Positions 48,949-57,912 of a stretch of 64,000 nucleotides of DNA are shown here, one piece after another. Numbering within the stretch: the stretch's first letter is position 1; every line of letters begins with the position of its first letter. The stretch lies in NCBI RefSeq assembly GCF_000196735.1, contig NC_014551.1, positions 1,173,001 to 1,237,000 of the forward strand, written 5' to 3'. The notes under the pieces were generated by a model. That model saw only the letters and a program-made list of their open reading frames with translations, was not told where the DNA came from and did not search any database. The stretch comes from Bacillus amyloliquefaciens DSM 7 = ATCC 23350. GTDB taxonomy: Bacteria; Bacillota; Bacilli; Bacillales; Bacillaceae. A program made the translations under genes and the position numbers.

Positions 48949-48966
48949 TTTTTTTGTTATCAAGGT

Positions 48967-49001
48967 ATAAAAATTCATATTTTTAATTAATTATTCATCA
49001 A
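48967..49001. promoter_or_regulatory. Possible second ARG-box-like element before carA
   Basis: AAAATTCATATTTTTAATT followed by AATTATTCATC is AT-rich and ARG-box-like but with more mismatches than the argC box. It could be an AhrC auxiliary site or AT-rich spacer. No internal promoter is evident. Confidence 0.35.
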
Positions 49002-49015
49002 GAGGTGGGCTTTAG

Positions 49016-50074
49016 ATGAAAGGCTATTTAGTATTGGAAGACGGAACATCATTCGGCGGTGAACTTGAAAAAGAGGCATGCTGCGTTGGCGAAGCGGTTT
49101 TTTTCACCGGAATGACGGGCTACCAGGAAGTGCTTACAGACCCGTCATATAAGGGCCAGATCATCGTTTTTACGTATCCGCTGATCGGAAACTACGGAAT
49201 TAATGAAAAAGATCTTGAAAGTAAGATCCCTCAAGTCAAGGCTGTTGTCGTGTATGAAGCGTGTGAACATTTTTCTCACCATGAAGCAGTCTCAAGCCTG
49301 AGAGAGTATTTAAATAAATGGAACATCCCGCTCTTAACCGAAGTGGACACACGGGCCGTCGTCAAAACCATCCGCTCCGGCGGCACGATGAACGCTGCCG
49401 TATCAACAACAGGAGAGGTTCCGGCGGCATGCGGAACAGAAAACCCGGCTGAGCTGGCGCAGGCCGAAGAGATCACCTCAATGGGGGACGGAGAACGGCA
49501 TATTGCGCTGATTGATTTCGGTTTTAAAAAATCAATCGCTTCGTCGCTTGTCAAGCGCGGCTGTAAAGTAACGGTCATTCCGTATCACCAGATGAACGCC
49601 GTTTATGACATTCAGCCTGACGGAATCGTGCTTTCAAACGGGCCTGGGGACCCGAAAGCGATTGCTCCGTACATGACCCGGATTAAGGCTTTACTGAATG
49701 CTTTCCCCGCACTCGGCATTTGTCTCGGACATCAGCTGATTGCTCTCGCTTTCGGAGGGAATACGTATAAGCTGCCGTTCGGTCACAGGGGTGCCAACCA
49801 TCCCGTCATTGACCGGAAAACGAAACGGGTGTTTATGACAAGCCAGAACCACAGCTATGTCGTCGATGAATCATCAATTGACGAAAATGAGCTGTCGATC
49901 AGGTTCCATCATGTCAATGACACATCAGTGGAAGGGCTCATTCACAAACGCCTTCCCGTATTAAGCGTTCAGTTCCACCCTGAAGCTCATCCCGGACCGG
50001 CTGAGAGCGAGTGGATATTTGATGAATTTCTAGAGAAAGTGATACCAGCAAGGAGAGAAATCGCTCATGCCTAA
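49016..50074 (+). CDS. carA: CarA, carbamoyl-phosphate synthase small subunit
   Basis: 352 residues. Hydrolyses glutamine and passes ammonia to CarB. Catalytic Cys in LGICLGHQLIALAFGG, His and Glu in VQFHPEAHPGP. Location in the arginine operon marks it as the arginine-regulated isoform; B. subtilis also has pyrimidine-regulated PyrAA. GAGGTGG precedes the ATG. 68 nt after argD; overlaps carB by 8 nt. Confidence 0.95.
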   Translation: MKGYLVLEDGTSFGGELEKEACCVGEAVFFTGMTGYQEVLTDPSYKGQIIVFTYPLIGNYGINEKDLESKIPQVKAVVVYEACEHFSHHEAVSSLREYLNKWNIPLLTEVDTRAVVKTIRSGGTMNAAVSTTGEVPAACGTENPAELAQAEEITSMGDGERHIALIDFGFKKSIASSLVKRGCKVTVIPYHQMNAVYDIQPDGIVLSNGPGDPKAIAPYMTRIKALLNAFPALGICLGHQLIALAFGGNTYKLPFGHRGANHPVIDRKTKRVFMTSQNHSYVVDESSIDENELSIRFHHVNDTSVEGLIHKRLPVLSVQFHPEAHPGPAESEWIFDEFLEKVIPARREIAHA

Positions 50075-53000
50075 AGATACAACCATTTCCAGCATATTGG
50101 TCATCGGCTCCGGCCCGATCATCATCGGCCAGGCGGCTGAATTCGATTATTCAGGAACACAGGGCTGCATGGCTCTGAAAGAAGAAGGATACCGTGTTAT
50201 TCTCGTCAACAACAACCCGGCAACGATTATGACGGATGAGGCGTTTGCTGATGAAATTTATTTTGAACCGCTTACACCCGAAAGCATCGAGGCCATTATT
50301 GAAAAAGAAAAACCGGACGGTCTGCTTGCCAATTTAGGAGGTCAGACCGCGCTGAATTTAGCCGTTAAGCTTGAAGAAGCAGGCGTGCTGAAGAAGCATC
50401 ACGTCAAGCTTTTAGGAACATCGGTGGAAACCATTCAAAAAGGCGAAGACCGGGAGCAGTTCCGCGCCCTGATGAAAGAGCTTGACCAGCCCGTTCCGGA
50501 AAGCGAAATCGTCGACAACGAAGAAGACGCCCTCCGCTTCGCTGAGTCTATCGGGTTTCCGGTCATTCTAAGACCGGCGTATACGTTAGGCGGAAAGGGA
50601 GGCGGAATCGCGAAAACGAAAGAAGCGTTTCAGACGCTGATTAAACAGGCGCTGTTAGCAAGCCCGATCAGCCAATGCCTCGTCGAAAAAAGCATCGCCG
50701 GTTTTAAAGAAATCGAATACGAGGTCATGCGCGACAAAAATCATACATGCATTACCGTCTGCAACATGGAAAACATCGATCCCGTCGGCGTGCATACAGG
50801 AGACTCTATCGTCGTTGCACCGTCCCAGACGTTAACCGATGAGGAATATCAGATGCTTCGTTCGGCAAGCCTGGCGATTATTTCGGCGCTGGATGTGGTC
50901 GGCGGCTGCAACATTCAATTTGCGCTGGATCCGTTCAGCAAACAGTACTATGTCATTGAAGTGAACCCGCGTGTCAGCCGCTCATCAGCCCTCGCGTCAA
51001 AAGCGACCGGCTATCCGATTGCCAAAATGGCGGCGAAACTTGCCGTCGGCTATACGCTTGATGAACTGAAAAATCCGCTGACAGGCTCTACCTATGCAAG
51101 CTTTGAACCGGCGCTTGATTATGTCATCGTCAAATTCCCGCGCTGGCCGTTTGATAAATTTAAATATGCCGACCGCACGCTCGGAACGAAGATGAAAGCC
51201 ACGGGAGAGGTCATGGCGATCGAAAGAAATATGGAAGCGGCCATTCAAAAAGCGGCGGCCTCCCTTGAGCTGAAAACGATCGGCACCCGCCTGCCTGAAC
51301 TCGGCGGCTGTACGCTCAATCAGCTGCGGGAATTAGCGGTAACGCCGGATGACCGGAGATTCTTCGTCGTCATGGAACTGTTAAGCCGCGGTGTAACAAT
51401 AGAAGACATTCATGCCGAAACGAAAATTGACCCGTTTTTTCTCCATGTGTTCCGGAATATCATCACATTGGAAAACAAGCTGATGGAAGAAGGAGATAAC
51501 CTGTCTGTCCCGCTTTTAAAACAGGCGAAGGTAAAGGGCTTCACGGACGTCATGATCGCATCTCTTACGGGAAAAACGGAAGAAGACATCCGCGCTCTCA
51601 GAAAGAAATCGGGCATCGTCCCGTCGTTTAAAATCGTAGATACATGCGCCGCTGAATTTGATGCCAAGACGAATTATTTCTACTCCACCTATCTCGGGGA
51701 AAGCGACGGAGATATCAGCCGAAAAGAGAAAAAACGCGCGCTTATCATCGGCTCAGGCCCGATCCGCATCGGGCAGGGAGTGGAATTTGATTACAGTGCC
51801 GTTCACGGCGTCCTGACCCTGCAAAAGCTCGGATATGAAACGATTATGATCAATAACAATCCGGAAACAGTAAGCACGGATTACGAAATTGCCGACCGGC
51901 TCTATTTTGAACCGCTGACGACAGAGCATATTTTAAACGTGGCGGAACATGAAAACATTGATTTTGCCATCGTCCAGTTTGGGGGACAGACCGCTATCAA
52001 TGCTGCTGAACCGCTGGAAAAAGCGGGCATTCCGCTGCTCGGAACATCCTTTGAAACCCTTGATGCGCTGGAGGATCGGGATCTGTTTTATAAACTGCTT
52101 GATGATCTGGATCTGAAACATGCCAAAGGGGAAACAGCTTATACGAAAGAAGAAGCCGCGGAAAAAGCAAGCCGTATCGGCTATCCCGTGCTGATCCGTC
52201 CGTCTTATGTCATCGGAGGGATGGGCATGATAATCGTTGAGTCAGAAGCGCAAATTTCAGAACTGCTTGAAAACGAAGCGGGCATGCCGTACCCGATTTT
52301 GATCGACCAGTACATTACAGGAAAAGAAGTGGAGATCGATCTGATTTCTGACGGACATGAAGTATTTGTGCCGACCTGCACAGAGCATATCGAACGGGCA
52401 GGCGTCCATTCAGGCGACAGTTTTGCGATTCTTCCGGGGCCTTCTGTCACCCCTGAAATGCAGCGGGAGTTAAAAGAGGCTGCCGAAAAAATTGCGGTGA
52501 AACTGGCATTCAAAGGCATCATGAACATCCAGTTTGTAATTGATGAAAAGGGAGATATTCTCGTTCTTGAAGTGAATCCGCGGGCAAGCCGAACGGTTCC
52601 TGTAGTGTCTAAGGTTATGGGAGTCCCGATGATTCCGCTTGCCGCCAGACTGCTGGCCGGAGCTTCCCTTAAAGAAATCAAGCCCGTGATACAAAATCAG
52701 CACGGAACGGCAGTGAAATTCCCGGTATTTTCTTCTCACGCCATTCAGGACGTGGACGTAAAGCCCGGCCCGGAAATGAAGTCGACCGGAGAAGGCATGT
52801 GTGTCGCGTTTGACGCAGAAAGCGCCCTGAAAAAAATCTATGCGCACGTCTGGGAGAAAAAAGGCAGCGTCTATCTGGAAGGCGGAGATGAAAAACTGGC
52901 ACAGCAGACCCAAGAAGCGGGATTCACCGTATGCCAAGACTCTTTTCAGGCTTGGGCAGACCGAAGGGATAAAGCGGTTCATATCAATTTCAATCACTCA

Positions 53001-53162
53001 GAAGAAGCGCGCAAACAGCGGATAGAAGCCATGACGCACGGTGTGACGGTCTTTACTGAACTGGAAACCGTCAAAGCATTTTTGGCAAGCGGCTCCGGCA
53101 CACCTCAGCCTGTATCGCTCAAAGATCTTTATCAAAAGGAAGTGGAATCATGCACACAGTAA
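50067..53162 (+). CDS. carB: CarB, carbamoyl-phosphate synthase large subunit
   Basis: 1031 residues with two homologous ATP-grasp halves: GSGPIIIGQAAEFDYSG near residue 15 and GSGPIRIGQGVEFDYS near 565, each followed by ATP-grasp cores (LRPAYTLGGKGGG; IRPSYVIGGMGM). The C-terminal MGS-like domain (EARKQRIEAMTHGVTVFTELETV) is allosteric in other enzymes. Makes carbamoyl phosphate for ArgF. Overlaps argF by 13 nt. Confidence 0.96.
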   Translation: MPKDTTISSILVIGSGPIIIGQAAEFDYSGTQGCMALKEEGYRVILVNNNPATIMTDEAFADEIYFEPLTPESIEAIIEKEKPDGLLANLGGQTALNLAVKLEEAGVLKKHHVKLLGTSVETIQKGEDREQFRALMKELDQPVPESEIVDNEEDALRFAESIGFPVILRPAYTLGGKGGGIAKTKEAFQTLIKQALLASPISQCLVEKSIAGFKEIEYEVMRDKNHTCITVCNMENIDPVGVHTGDSIVVAPSQTLTDEEYQMLRSASLAIISALDVVGGCNIQFALDPFSKQYYVIEVNPRVSRSSALASKATGYPIAKMAAKLAVGYTLDELKNPLTGSTYASFEPALDYVIVKFPRWPFDKFKYADRTLGTKMKATGEVMAIERNMEAAIQKAAASLELKTIGTRLPELGGCTLNQLRELAVTPDDRRFFVVMELLSRGVTIEDIHAETKIDPFFLHVFRNIITLENKLMEEGDNLSVPLLKQAKVKGFTDVMIASLTGKTEEDIRALRKKSGIVPSFKIVDTCAAEFDAKTNYFYSTYLGESDGDISRKEKKRALIIGSGPIRIGQGVEFDYSAVHGVLTLQKLGYETIMINNNPETVSTDYEIADRLYFEPLTTEHILNVAEHENIDFAIVQFGGQTAINAAEPLEKAGIPLLGTSFETLDALEDRDLFYKLLDDLDLKHAKGETAYTKEEAAEKASRIGYPVLIRPSYVIGGMGMIIVESEAQISELLENEAGMPYPILIDQYITGKEVEIDLISDGHEVFVPTCTEHIERAGVHSGDSFAILPGPSVTPEMQRELKEAAEKIAVKLAFKGIMNIQFVIDEKGDILVLEVNPRASRTVPVVSKVMGVPMIPLAARLLAGASLKEIKPVIQNQHGTAVKFPVFSSHAIQDVDVKPGPEMKSTGEGMCVAFDAESALKKIYAHVWEKKGSVYLEGGDEKLAQQTQEAGFTVCQDSFQAWADRRDKAVHINFNHSEEARKQRIEAMTHGVTVFTELETVKAFLASGSGTPQPVSLKDLYQKEVESCTQ

Positions 53163-54106
53163 AAGCGGAACACACATTAACCCATTTGTACGGCAAAGAT
53201 TTTCTTTCCTTAAAAGATGTCAGCCCGTCAGACATCAACGCGCTTCTTACAGAAGCTTCATTGTTAAAACAACATCCGATACAGCCGATTTTCCAAGGGA
53301 AAACATTGGCGATGATTTTTGAAAAATCTTCGACCCGCACGCGTGTGTCATTTGAAGCGGGAATGGCCCAGCTCGGCGGAACCGGACTTTTTCTTTCAAG
53401 CAGTGACCTGCAGCTTGGCCGGGGAGAGACGGTCGCAGATACGGCGAAGGTGCTGTCCGGATTCGTTGATGCCATTATGATCCGCACCTTCGCGCATGAA
53501 AAAGTCGAAGAGCTTGCCGAGCATGCAGACATTCCCGTCATAAACGGGCTGACCGACCGGTACCATCCGTGTCAGGCTCTCGCGGATCTGTTGACGATAC
53601 AAGAAATAAAAGGAAAGCTGAAAGGAGTAAAAGTCGCCTATATCGGTGACGGAAATAATGTGGCGCATTCACTCATGATCGGCTGCGCAAAAATGGGCTG
53701 TGACGTTGCGGTTGCTTCGCCGAAAGGCTATGAAGTTGAGGAAGAGGCGGTAAATGCCGCGAAAGAAGCCGCGGCTGTTTCCGGAACGAAGATCACCCTG
53801 ACCGATAATCCGCAGGAAGCGGTGCGGGATGCCGACGTGATTTACTCCGACGTCTTCACGAGCATGGGGCAGGAGGAAGAGACGCAGCAGCGGCTGAGCG
53901 TGTTTGCCCCTTATCAAGTCAACGCCTCACTCGTCAGTCTCGCCAAACCTGACTATACATTTTTGCATTGCCTGCCCGCGCATCGGGAGGAAGAGGTCAC
54001 GTCCGACATTATCGACGGTCCGAATTCGGCGGTATTCCAGCAGGCGGAAAACCGGCTTCACGCGCAAAAAGCGCTCCTGAAAGCTCTTCTTTACAAACAG
54101 GATTAA
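53150..54106 (+). CDS. argF: ArgF, ornithine carbamoyltransferase
   Basis: 318 residues, combines ornithine and carbamoyl phosphate to citrulline. Carbamoyl-phosphate site SSTRTRVSFEAG, then DLQLGRGET, HPCQALADLLT and HCLPAHREEEV (ornithine side). Last gene of the operon; argG and argH are elsewhere. The start lies inside carB; GGAAG precedes it. A good terminator follows. Confidence 0.96.
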   Translation: MHTVKAEHTLTHLYGKDFLSLKDVSPSDINALLTEASLLKQHPIQPIFQGKTLAMIFEKSSTRTRVSFEAGMAQLGGTGLFLSSSDLQLGRGETVADTAKVLSGFVDAIMIRTFAHEKVEELAEHADIPVINGLTDRYHPCQALADLLTIQEIKGKLKGVKVAYIGDGNNVAHSLMIGCAKMGCDVAVASPKGYEVEEEAVNAAKEAAAVSGTKITLTDNPQEAVRDADVIYSDVFTSMGQEEETQQRLSVFAPYQVNASLVSLAKPDYTFLHCLPAHREEEVTSDIIDGPNSAVFQQAENRLHAQKALLKALLYKQD

Positions 54107-54142
54107 CAAAAAAGCCGCTGAACCTCATTCAGCGGCTTTTTA
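54107..54142 (+). terminator. Terminator of the arginine operon
   Basis: AAAAGCCGCTGAA and TTCAGCGGCTTTT form a stem with a short loop and T run. Confidence 0.92.
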
Positions 54143-54197
54143 ATATTTTCCTCCATACAAGCGCATACTACATGAAAAAGAAAAAGGAGGAAATGAC

Positions 54198-54377
54198 ATG
54201 GGACAGCAGCATCAATTCCGCCCGGGACAAAAAGCGCCGAATAACGGTGTGTACGTTGAAATCGGCGAAACGGGAAGCATGGTCAAAAATCCGCAAAAAA
54301 TCAAGCTCACAACGGGAGAAATGTTTCCCGAGACTTCAAATCACAACAGACTGTGGACGTATCAGCGAAAACCGTGA
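54198..54377 (+). CDS. yjzC: YjzC, small conserved protein (59 aa)
   Basis: Hand-translated: starts MGQQHQFRPGQKAPNNGVY, central EIGETGSMVKNPQKI, ends LWTYQRKP. YjzC-type proteins are short and conserved in Bacillus, function unknown. Strong AAAGGAGG upstream. A terminator follows at once and is shared with convergent yjzD. Confidence 0.9.
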   Translation: MGQQHQFRPGQKAPNNGVYVEIGETGSMVKNPQKIKLTTGEMFPETSNHNRLWTYQRKP

Positions 54378-54381
54378 ATAC

Positions 54382-54411
54382 AAAAAAACCTGCTGAAAAG
54401 CAGGTTTTTTA
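54382..54411. terminator. Bidirectional terminator between yjzC and yjzD
   Basis: AAAACCTGCT and AGCAGGTTTT around gaaa, with A and T runs on both sides. Confidence 0.9.
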
Positions 54412-54417
54412 GTTCTT

Positions 54418-54606
54418 TTATGAATGCTGGCTTGCATCCTGTTTGACAGGCATGATCTCCGCAAGAACAAAGACAAGCACCGCAATAACCACTGCAATAA
54501 CGGATGATTGCTTGAAATTGTATGCCGCGCTGTTCATGGAGGCGATCAAATAACAGGCCATATGTGATAAAAGGAACGTCCAAATAAAACTGATAATAAA
54601 CCGCAC
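54418..54606 (-). CDS. yjzD: YjzD, DUF2929 membrane protein
   Basis: 62 residues with two transmembrane helices ([20 protein letters not shown] and [19 protein letters not shown]). GTG start with GAGGTGG 4 nt away. Function unknown. Confidence 0.88.
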   Translation of the reverse strand: MRFIISFIWTFLLSHMACYLIASMNSAAYNFKQSSVIAVVIAVLVFVLAEIMPVKQDASQHS

Positions 54607-54755
54607 GTTTCCACCTCGTCCTTCATTTTATTCTACGTTGTATCATACCATACATAAAGCGCGGGCGGAAGGTCATTTTCGCATCAAAAAGCGCGCCCGG
54701 AGCTGACTTTCTCCCGCAAGTTCGGCTGTCTGATGGAAAATACGGTCCCCGCACT

Positions 54756-54764
54756 TGGTATAAT
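54756..54764 (+). promoter_or_regulatory. Candidate extended -10 promoter of yjaU
   Basis: TGGTATAAT is an extended -10 (TGN before TATAAT). No good -35. It is about 100 nt before yjaU. Confidence 0.5.
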
Positions 54765-54866
54765 AGCCAAAACATAGAAGCAAATAGGGGTTTAACTGAT
54801 CCGTTTTCATTCGTCTTACATATGATAGTCAATAGAGAGACTAGGAGTAAAAGGAGGCGGAAAGGC

Positions 54867-55601
54867 ATGGGGATAACGGAAAGATTTTTCCAACTCGGAT
54901 CTGAGCTGAACGTCATCCATCTGCCGTATCGGCCGAACGGCTTCTGTATCTTTATTCTTGGAGACAGAACTCACTTTGTCAGCGGGGATTCAAGCTTTTG
55001 GCTCGAACATGAAGGGAGAAACCAGCTGTTAAATACGCTGCGTGACAGAGGTTATACGATCTTCAACAGCAATTTATACGGAAGGCACTGGGGATCGGAA
55101 AAAGCCGCCGCTTACGCCAGGCAGCTGATTCATTATGTGCTGAAACAAGAAACCCTCAATCCGAAGATACACTTGCTCGCAGAAGGCATGGGCGCCCTCA
55201 TCGCCGATCAATTGCTGCGATCTTCGCCCGAGCATATCCGTTCAGCCGCAATGTTAGATCCTTGTCTTGATCTTCAAGCCCATTTCGAATCAGAGAAAGA
55301 AAATAAGTTTTTTTATAAACAGTTTCTGAGAGAAACGGCTCAAAGCTTCGGTGTTTCTGAAAAAGAGGCAAGCTCACTGAACTATCAGACCATCACCGGA
55401 TGCAGCACCTGCGCGCCGGTACATATATGGCAAAGAACGACCGGAGCGCCGTACCCGTATACCCTGCATGCGAACGTATATAAAGAAGCCCGGGAAAAGA
55501 CCGGAAGTAAGACCGCTATCACGTATCACCTGCTTGAGAATCCAGCGCGGATGTACAGAGCCATCTGCCGGTTTTTCCGCAGTCATGAAAAAGACCTGTA
55601 A
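54867..55601 (+). CDS. yjaU: YjaU, alpha/beta-hydrolase-like protein, probably inactive
   Basis: 244 residues from [14 protein letters not shown], chosen because AAGGAGG lies 9 nt upstream; the frame starts 15 codons earlier. The fold looks like a hydrolase (strand, [12 protein letters not shown] oxyanion-type loop, nucleophile elbow strand [12 protein letters not shown]). The elbow normally reads GxSxG; here it is A105-E-G107-M-G109, so the Ser is Gly. The region [17 protein letters not shown] and HIWQR are ordinary helix. Catalysis by the usual triad is therefore doubtful. Function unknown. Confidence 0.75.
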   Translation: MGITERFFQLGSELNVIHLPYRPNGFCIFILGDRTHFVSGDSSFWLEHEGRNQLLNTLRDRGYTIFNSNLYGRHWGSEKAAAYARQLIHYVLKQETLNPKIHLLAEGMGALIADQLLRSSPEHIRSAAMLDPCLDLQAHFESEKENKFFYKQFLRETAQSFGVSEKEASSLNYQTITGCSTCAPVHIWQRTTGAPYPYTLHANVYKEAREKTGSKTAITYHLLENPARMYRAICRFFRSHEKDL

Positions 55602-55681
55602 TGAATAGAATACAAAAGCCATCTCTTTTCAGAGGGCTGTTTTGCTTGTTTGAATGAAAAACCGGAAAGGCGGCAGATGTG

Positions 55682-56248
55682 ATGAAGACAGCGCTGATCA
55701 TTGGAGCAGATGAATTTCTAGGCCTTTCATTATGCGAACGGATGATGGATGAGGGTGTGCATGTTGATGTCATTTTGGATGAACCGGAGGACAAAACGAG
55801 GCAGCTGTATTTAGAAGAACGTTTAATGTGGCTCGGGAGAAACGGGCTTTTTCAAATAATAGATGAAATCGGCGAAAAGGAATACGATCGAATCTGTGTT
55901 CAATATGGGAGCGGGTGTCTGCCTGAAGACAGGAAGGAGCCTTTATATTGGATTGTTTACAGTGAGGATCACGAAGACTGGGAAAAAAACGGTCAGCGGG
56001 ACACGGCTAAAGCGATTATCCTTCCGCCTCTTTACGGCCCGTGGACGGAAGCGAAAGAAAACGGCGAAAACAGGGTCTTTTTAGAAGACGCGGTCTGCGG
56101 TCTGATGAATAAGCTTGAAACTGACGGCACAGAGGATGAAAATCAGATTATTACCCTGGAAATAAAAGAAAAAACGCAAAAAACGGAAGCGGAAAAGAAA
56201 ATTCAAGAGTGGAAAAGACAATTTTCATCAATATTCGACAATTTTTAA
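55682..56248 (+). CDS. yjaV: YjaV, Rossmann-like protein of unknown function
   Basis: 188 residues from MKTALIIGADEFLG; a GTG one codon earlier is in frame. The start has the glycine pattern of NAD(P)-binding proteins (GADEFLG). The C-terminal 40 residues form a charged helix (KEKTQKTEAEKKIQEWKRQFSS). No catalytic residues can be named. It precedes med by about 90 nt and follows yjaU by 80 nt. Confidence 0.8.
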   Translation: MKTALIIGADEFLGLSLCERMMDEGVHVDVILDEPEDKTRQLYLEERLMWLGRNGLFQIIDEIGEKEYDRICVQYGSGCLPEDRKEPLYWIVYSEDHEDWEKNGQRDTAKAIILPPLYGPWTEAKENGENRVFLEDAVCGLMNKLETDGTEDENQIITLEIKEKTQKTEAEKKIQEWKRQFSSIFDNF

Positions 56249-56341
56249 GAAATACCTTCCATGTTATGTGCATTACCGCTACAATAAACGTATGTCAATT
56301 AATTATACATGTTATGAGTTTGAAAAGGGGTTGAACACGGC

Positions 56342-57295
56342 TTGATCACCAGGCTTGTCATGATCTTTTCTGTCCTCCTTTTATTGAGCGGGTGCGCACA
56401 AACTCCGTTTAAAGGAAAAATTGAGAAGGTCGGAATGCTTTTTCCCGATACCATCAGTGACCTGGTATGGGGCACAAAAGGTTACAAAGGTTTATTAGCG
56501 ATACAATCTGAATTTAACGTTGACGTTTATTATAAAGAAAATATCAGATCTGATGAAGATATTTTAAAAGCGATAGATGATTTGCATAAAAAAGGAGTCA
56601 ATCTTTTATACGGGCACGGAAATGAATACGAGGAAATCTTCAATATGATCAGCAAGGATTATCCCGATATGGAGTTCGTCGTCGCAAACGGAACGGCGAA
56701 AAACGATAATGTCACAAGCGTTCATCTCATGGGAGAAGCGATGGGCTTTTTCGGGGGAATGACGGCTGCCCATATGTCAAAAACCAATGAGGTCGGCGTC
56801 ATCGCCTCGTTCTTATGGCAGCCTGAAGTAGACGGCTTTATCAAAGGGGCGAAATACGAAAATCCCGATATCACCGTCAATACTGAATTTACGGACCACT
56901 GGGATAACGGCAATGAAGCGCTGCATCTTTACGAGAAGTTAAAAGCGGAAGGCACGGATGTTGTGTATCCGGCCGGAGACGGGTATAATGTTCCTGTCAT
57001 TCAGCAAATCAAAAAAGACGGGCTTTACGCCATCGGCTATGTCGCCGAGCAATCGTATCTCGGCAAAAACACGGTGCTGACAAGCACCGTGCAAAATGTA
57101 GACAAAGCTTATACATTAATCGCCGAGCAATATAATAAAGGTACGCTCAAGAGCGGAGATCACAACTTCGATTTCAGGGAAGGAGTCGTTGAAATGGGGA
57201 CGTTCAGCCCTTTGGTGGACAAAGCCTTTCAAGACAAAATCTCAGACCTTGTAAAAACGTATAACCAAACAAATGAACTGCCGTCAAATGAATAG
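56342..57295 (+). CDS. med: Med, BMP-family lipoprotein, positive regulator of comK
   Basis: 317 residues. TTG start with AAAGGGG 9 nt upstream. Signal peptide MITRLVMIFSVLLLLSGC with lipobox LSGC. BMP fold in the rest (VGMLFPDTISDLVWGTKGYKG, LLYGHGNEYEEIFN, EFVVANGT, GEAMGFFGGMTAAHM). In B. subtilis Med acts upstream of comK and on competence. Adjacent comZ is translated 12 nt later. A second BMP lipoprotein is in this window at 32745-33719, so this family is represented twice here. Confidence 0.93.
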   Translation: MITRLVMIFSVLLLLSGCAQTPFKGKIEKVGMLFPDTISDLVWGTKGYKGLLAIQSEFNVDVYYKENIRSDEDILKAIDDLHKKGVNLLYGHGNEYEEIFNMISKDYPDMEFVVANGTAKNDNVTSVHLMGEAMGFFGGMTAAHMSKTNEVGVIASFLWQPEVDGFIKGAKYENPDITVNTEFTDHWDNGNEALHLYEKLKAEGTDVVYPAGDGYNVPVIQQIKKDGLYAIGYVAEQSYLGKNTVLTSTVQNVDKAYTLIAEQYNKGTLKSGDHNFDFREGVVEMGTFSPLVDKAFQDKISDLVKTYNQTNELPSNE

Positions 57296-57307
57296 AGGTG
57301 GATACAC

Positions 57308-57499
57308 ATGCAGCATGAAAAGTCTCTTGAATTTATGCAGATCGCGATGAAATACCTGCCGGAAGCAAAGGCGGAGCTTGAGAAATCAGGCATTGATCTG
57401 TCTATGGAAATGATTCAGCCGTTCATGAACCTGTTTACATCGGTCATGGCGGAAGCGTATGAGCTTGGCAGATCTGATGCCGGGGAGCTGAATAAATAA
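57308..57499 (+). CDS. comZ: ComZ, repressor of the comG operon
   Basis: 63 residues: MQHEKSLEFMQIAMKYLPEAKAEL with leucine-zipper-like heptads. In B. subtilis ComZ negatively regulates the comG DNA-uptake operon. AGGTGG precedes the ATG. It is co-transcribed with med. Confidence 0.94.
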   Translation: MQHEKSLEFMQIAMKYLPEAKAELEKSGIDLSMEMIQPFMNLFTSVMAEAYELGRSDAGELNK

Positions 57500-57502
57500 A
57501 GA

Positions 57503-57530
57503 GAGCCACTTTTTCATGAAGTGGCTTTTC
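57503..57530. terminator. Terminator between comZ and yjzB
   Basis: AGCCACTT and AAGTGGCT pair around tttcatg; T follows on both strands. Confidence 0.75.
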
Positions 57531-57747
57531 ACATGATTTTTTTCTTTATGGCGGACACCATCGGCCCGAGGTCTTTAAATACAGGCTTTAATTGATCCAG
57601 GGAGTTCATGATGGAGCCCAGCTGATTCATCACGTGGTTGTAATCGATCTGCTCTTCGTTTTCAGCCTGAGGCTGCTCCGGATTTTCTTCCGGTTCTTTA
57701 TCCCGCTCCTCGGAGTTGCCGAACATCATCTTAGAGAAAATATCCAT
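57529..57747 (-). CDS. yjzB: YjzB, small acidic protein
   Basis: 72 residues, starts MDIFSKMMFGN; a very acidic, Pro/Glu-rich middle (EERDKEPEENPEQPQAENEE) is followed by an amphipathic helix (YNHVMNQLGSIMNSLDQLKPVF). No known function. AAAGGAGG precedes the ATG. It is divergent from fabHA. Confidence 0.88.
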   Translation of the reverse strand: MDIFSKMMFGNSEERDKEPEENPEQPQAENEEQIDYNHVMNQLGSIMNSLDQLKPVFKDLGPMVSAIKKKIM

Positions 57748-57814
57748 AGTAAAGCCTCCTTTCGTCTTCCGTTTATTCTATGAGGATCAAGAGCCGATAG
57801 TTTAGACGAATATA

Positions 57815-57859
57815 TTGCCAACAGAAAAAAAATAGGGTAGAATTAGTACCTGATACTAA
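57815..57859 (+). promoter_or_regulatory. fabHA-fabF promoter with FapR operator
   Basis: -35 TTGCCA (57815-57820), 17-nt spacer, -10 TAGAAT (57838-57843). A palindrome TTAGTACCTGATACTAA at 57843-57859 matches the FapR box and overlaps the start point. FapR represses fatty-acid genes until malonyl-CoA binds it. Confidence 0.92.
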
Positions 57860-57912
57860 TAATTGATCATAACTAATTAGTTATAAATTCATTATAAAAA
57901 GGAGTCTTTCCT

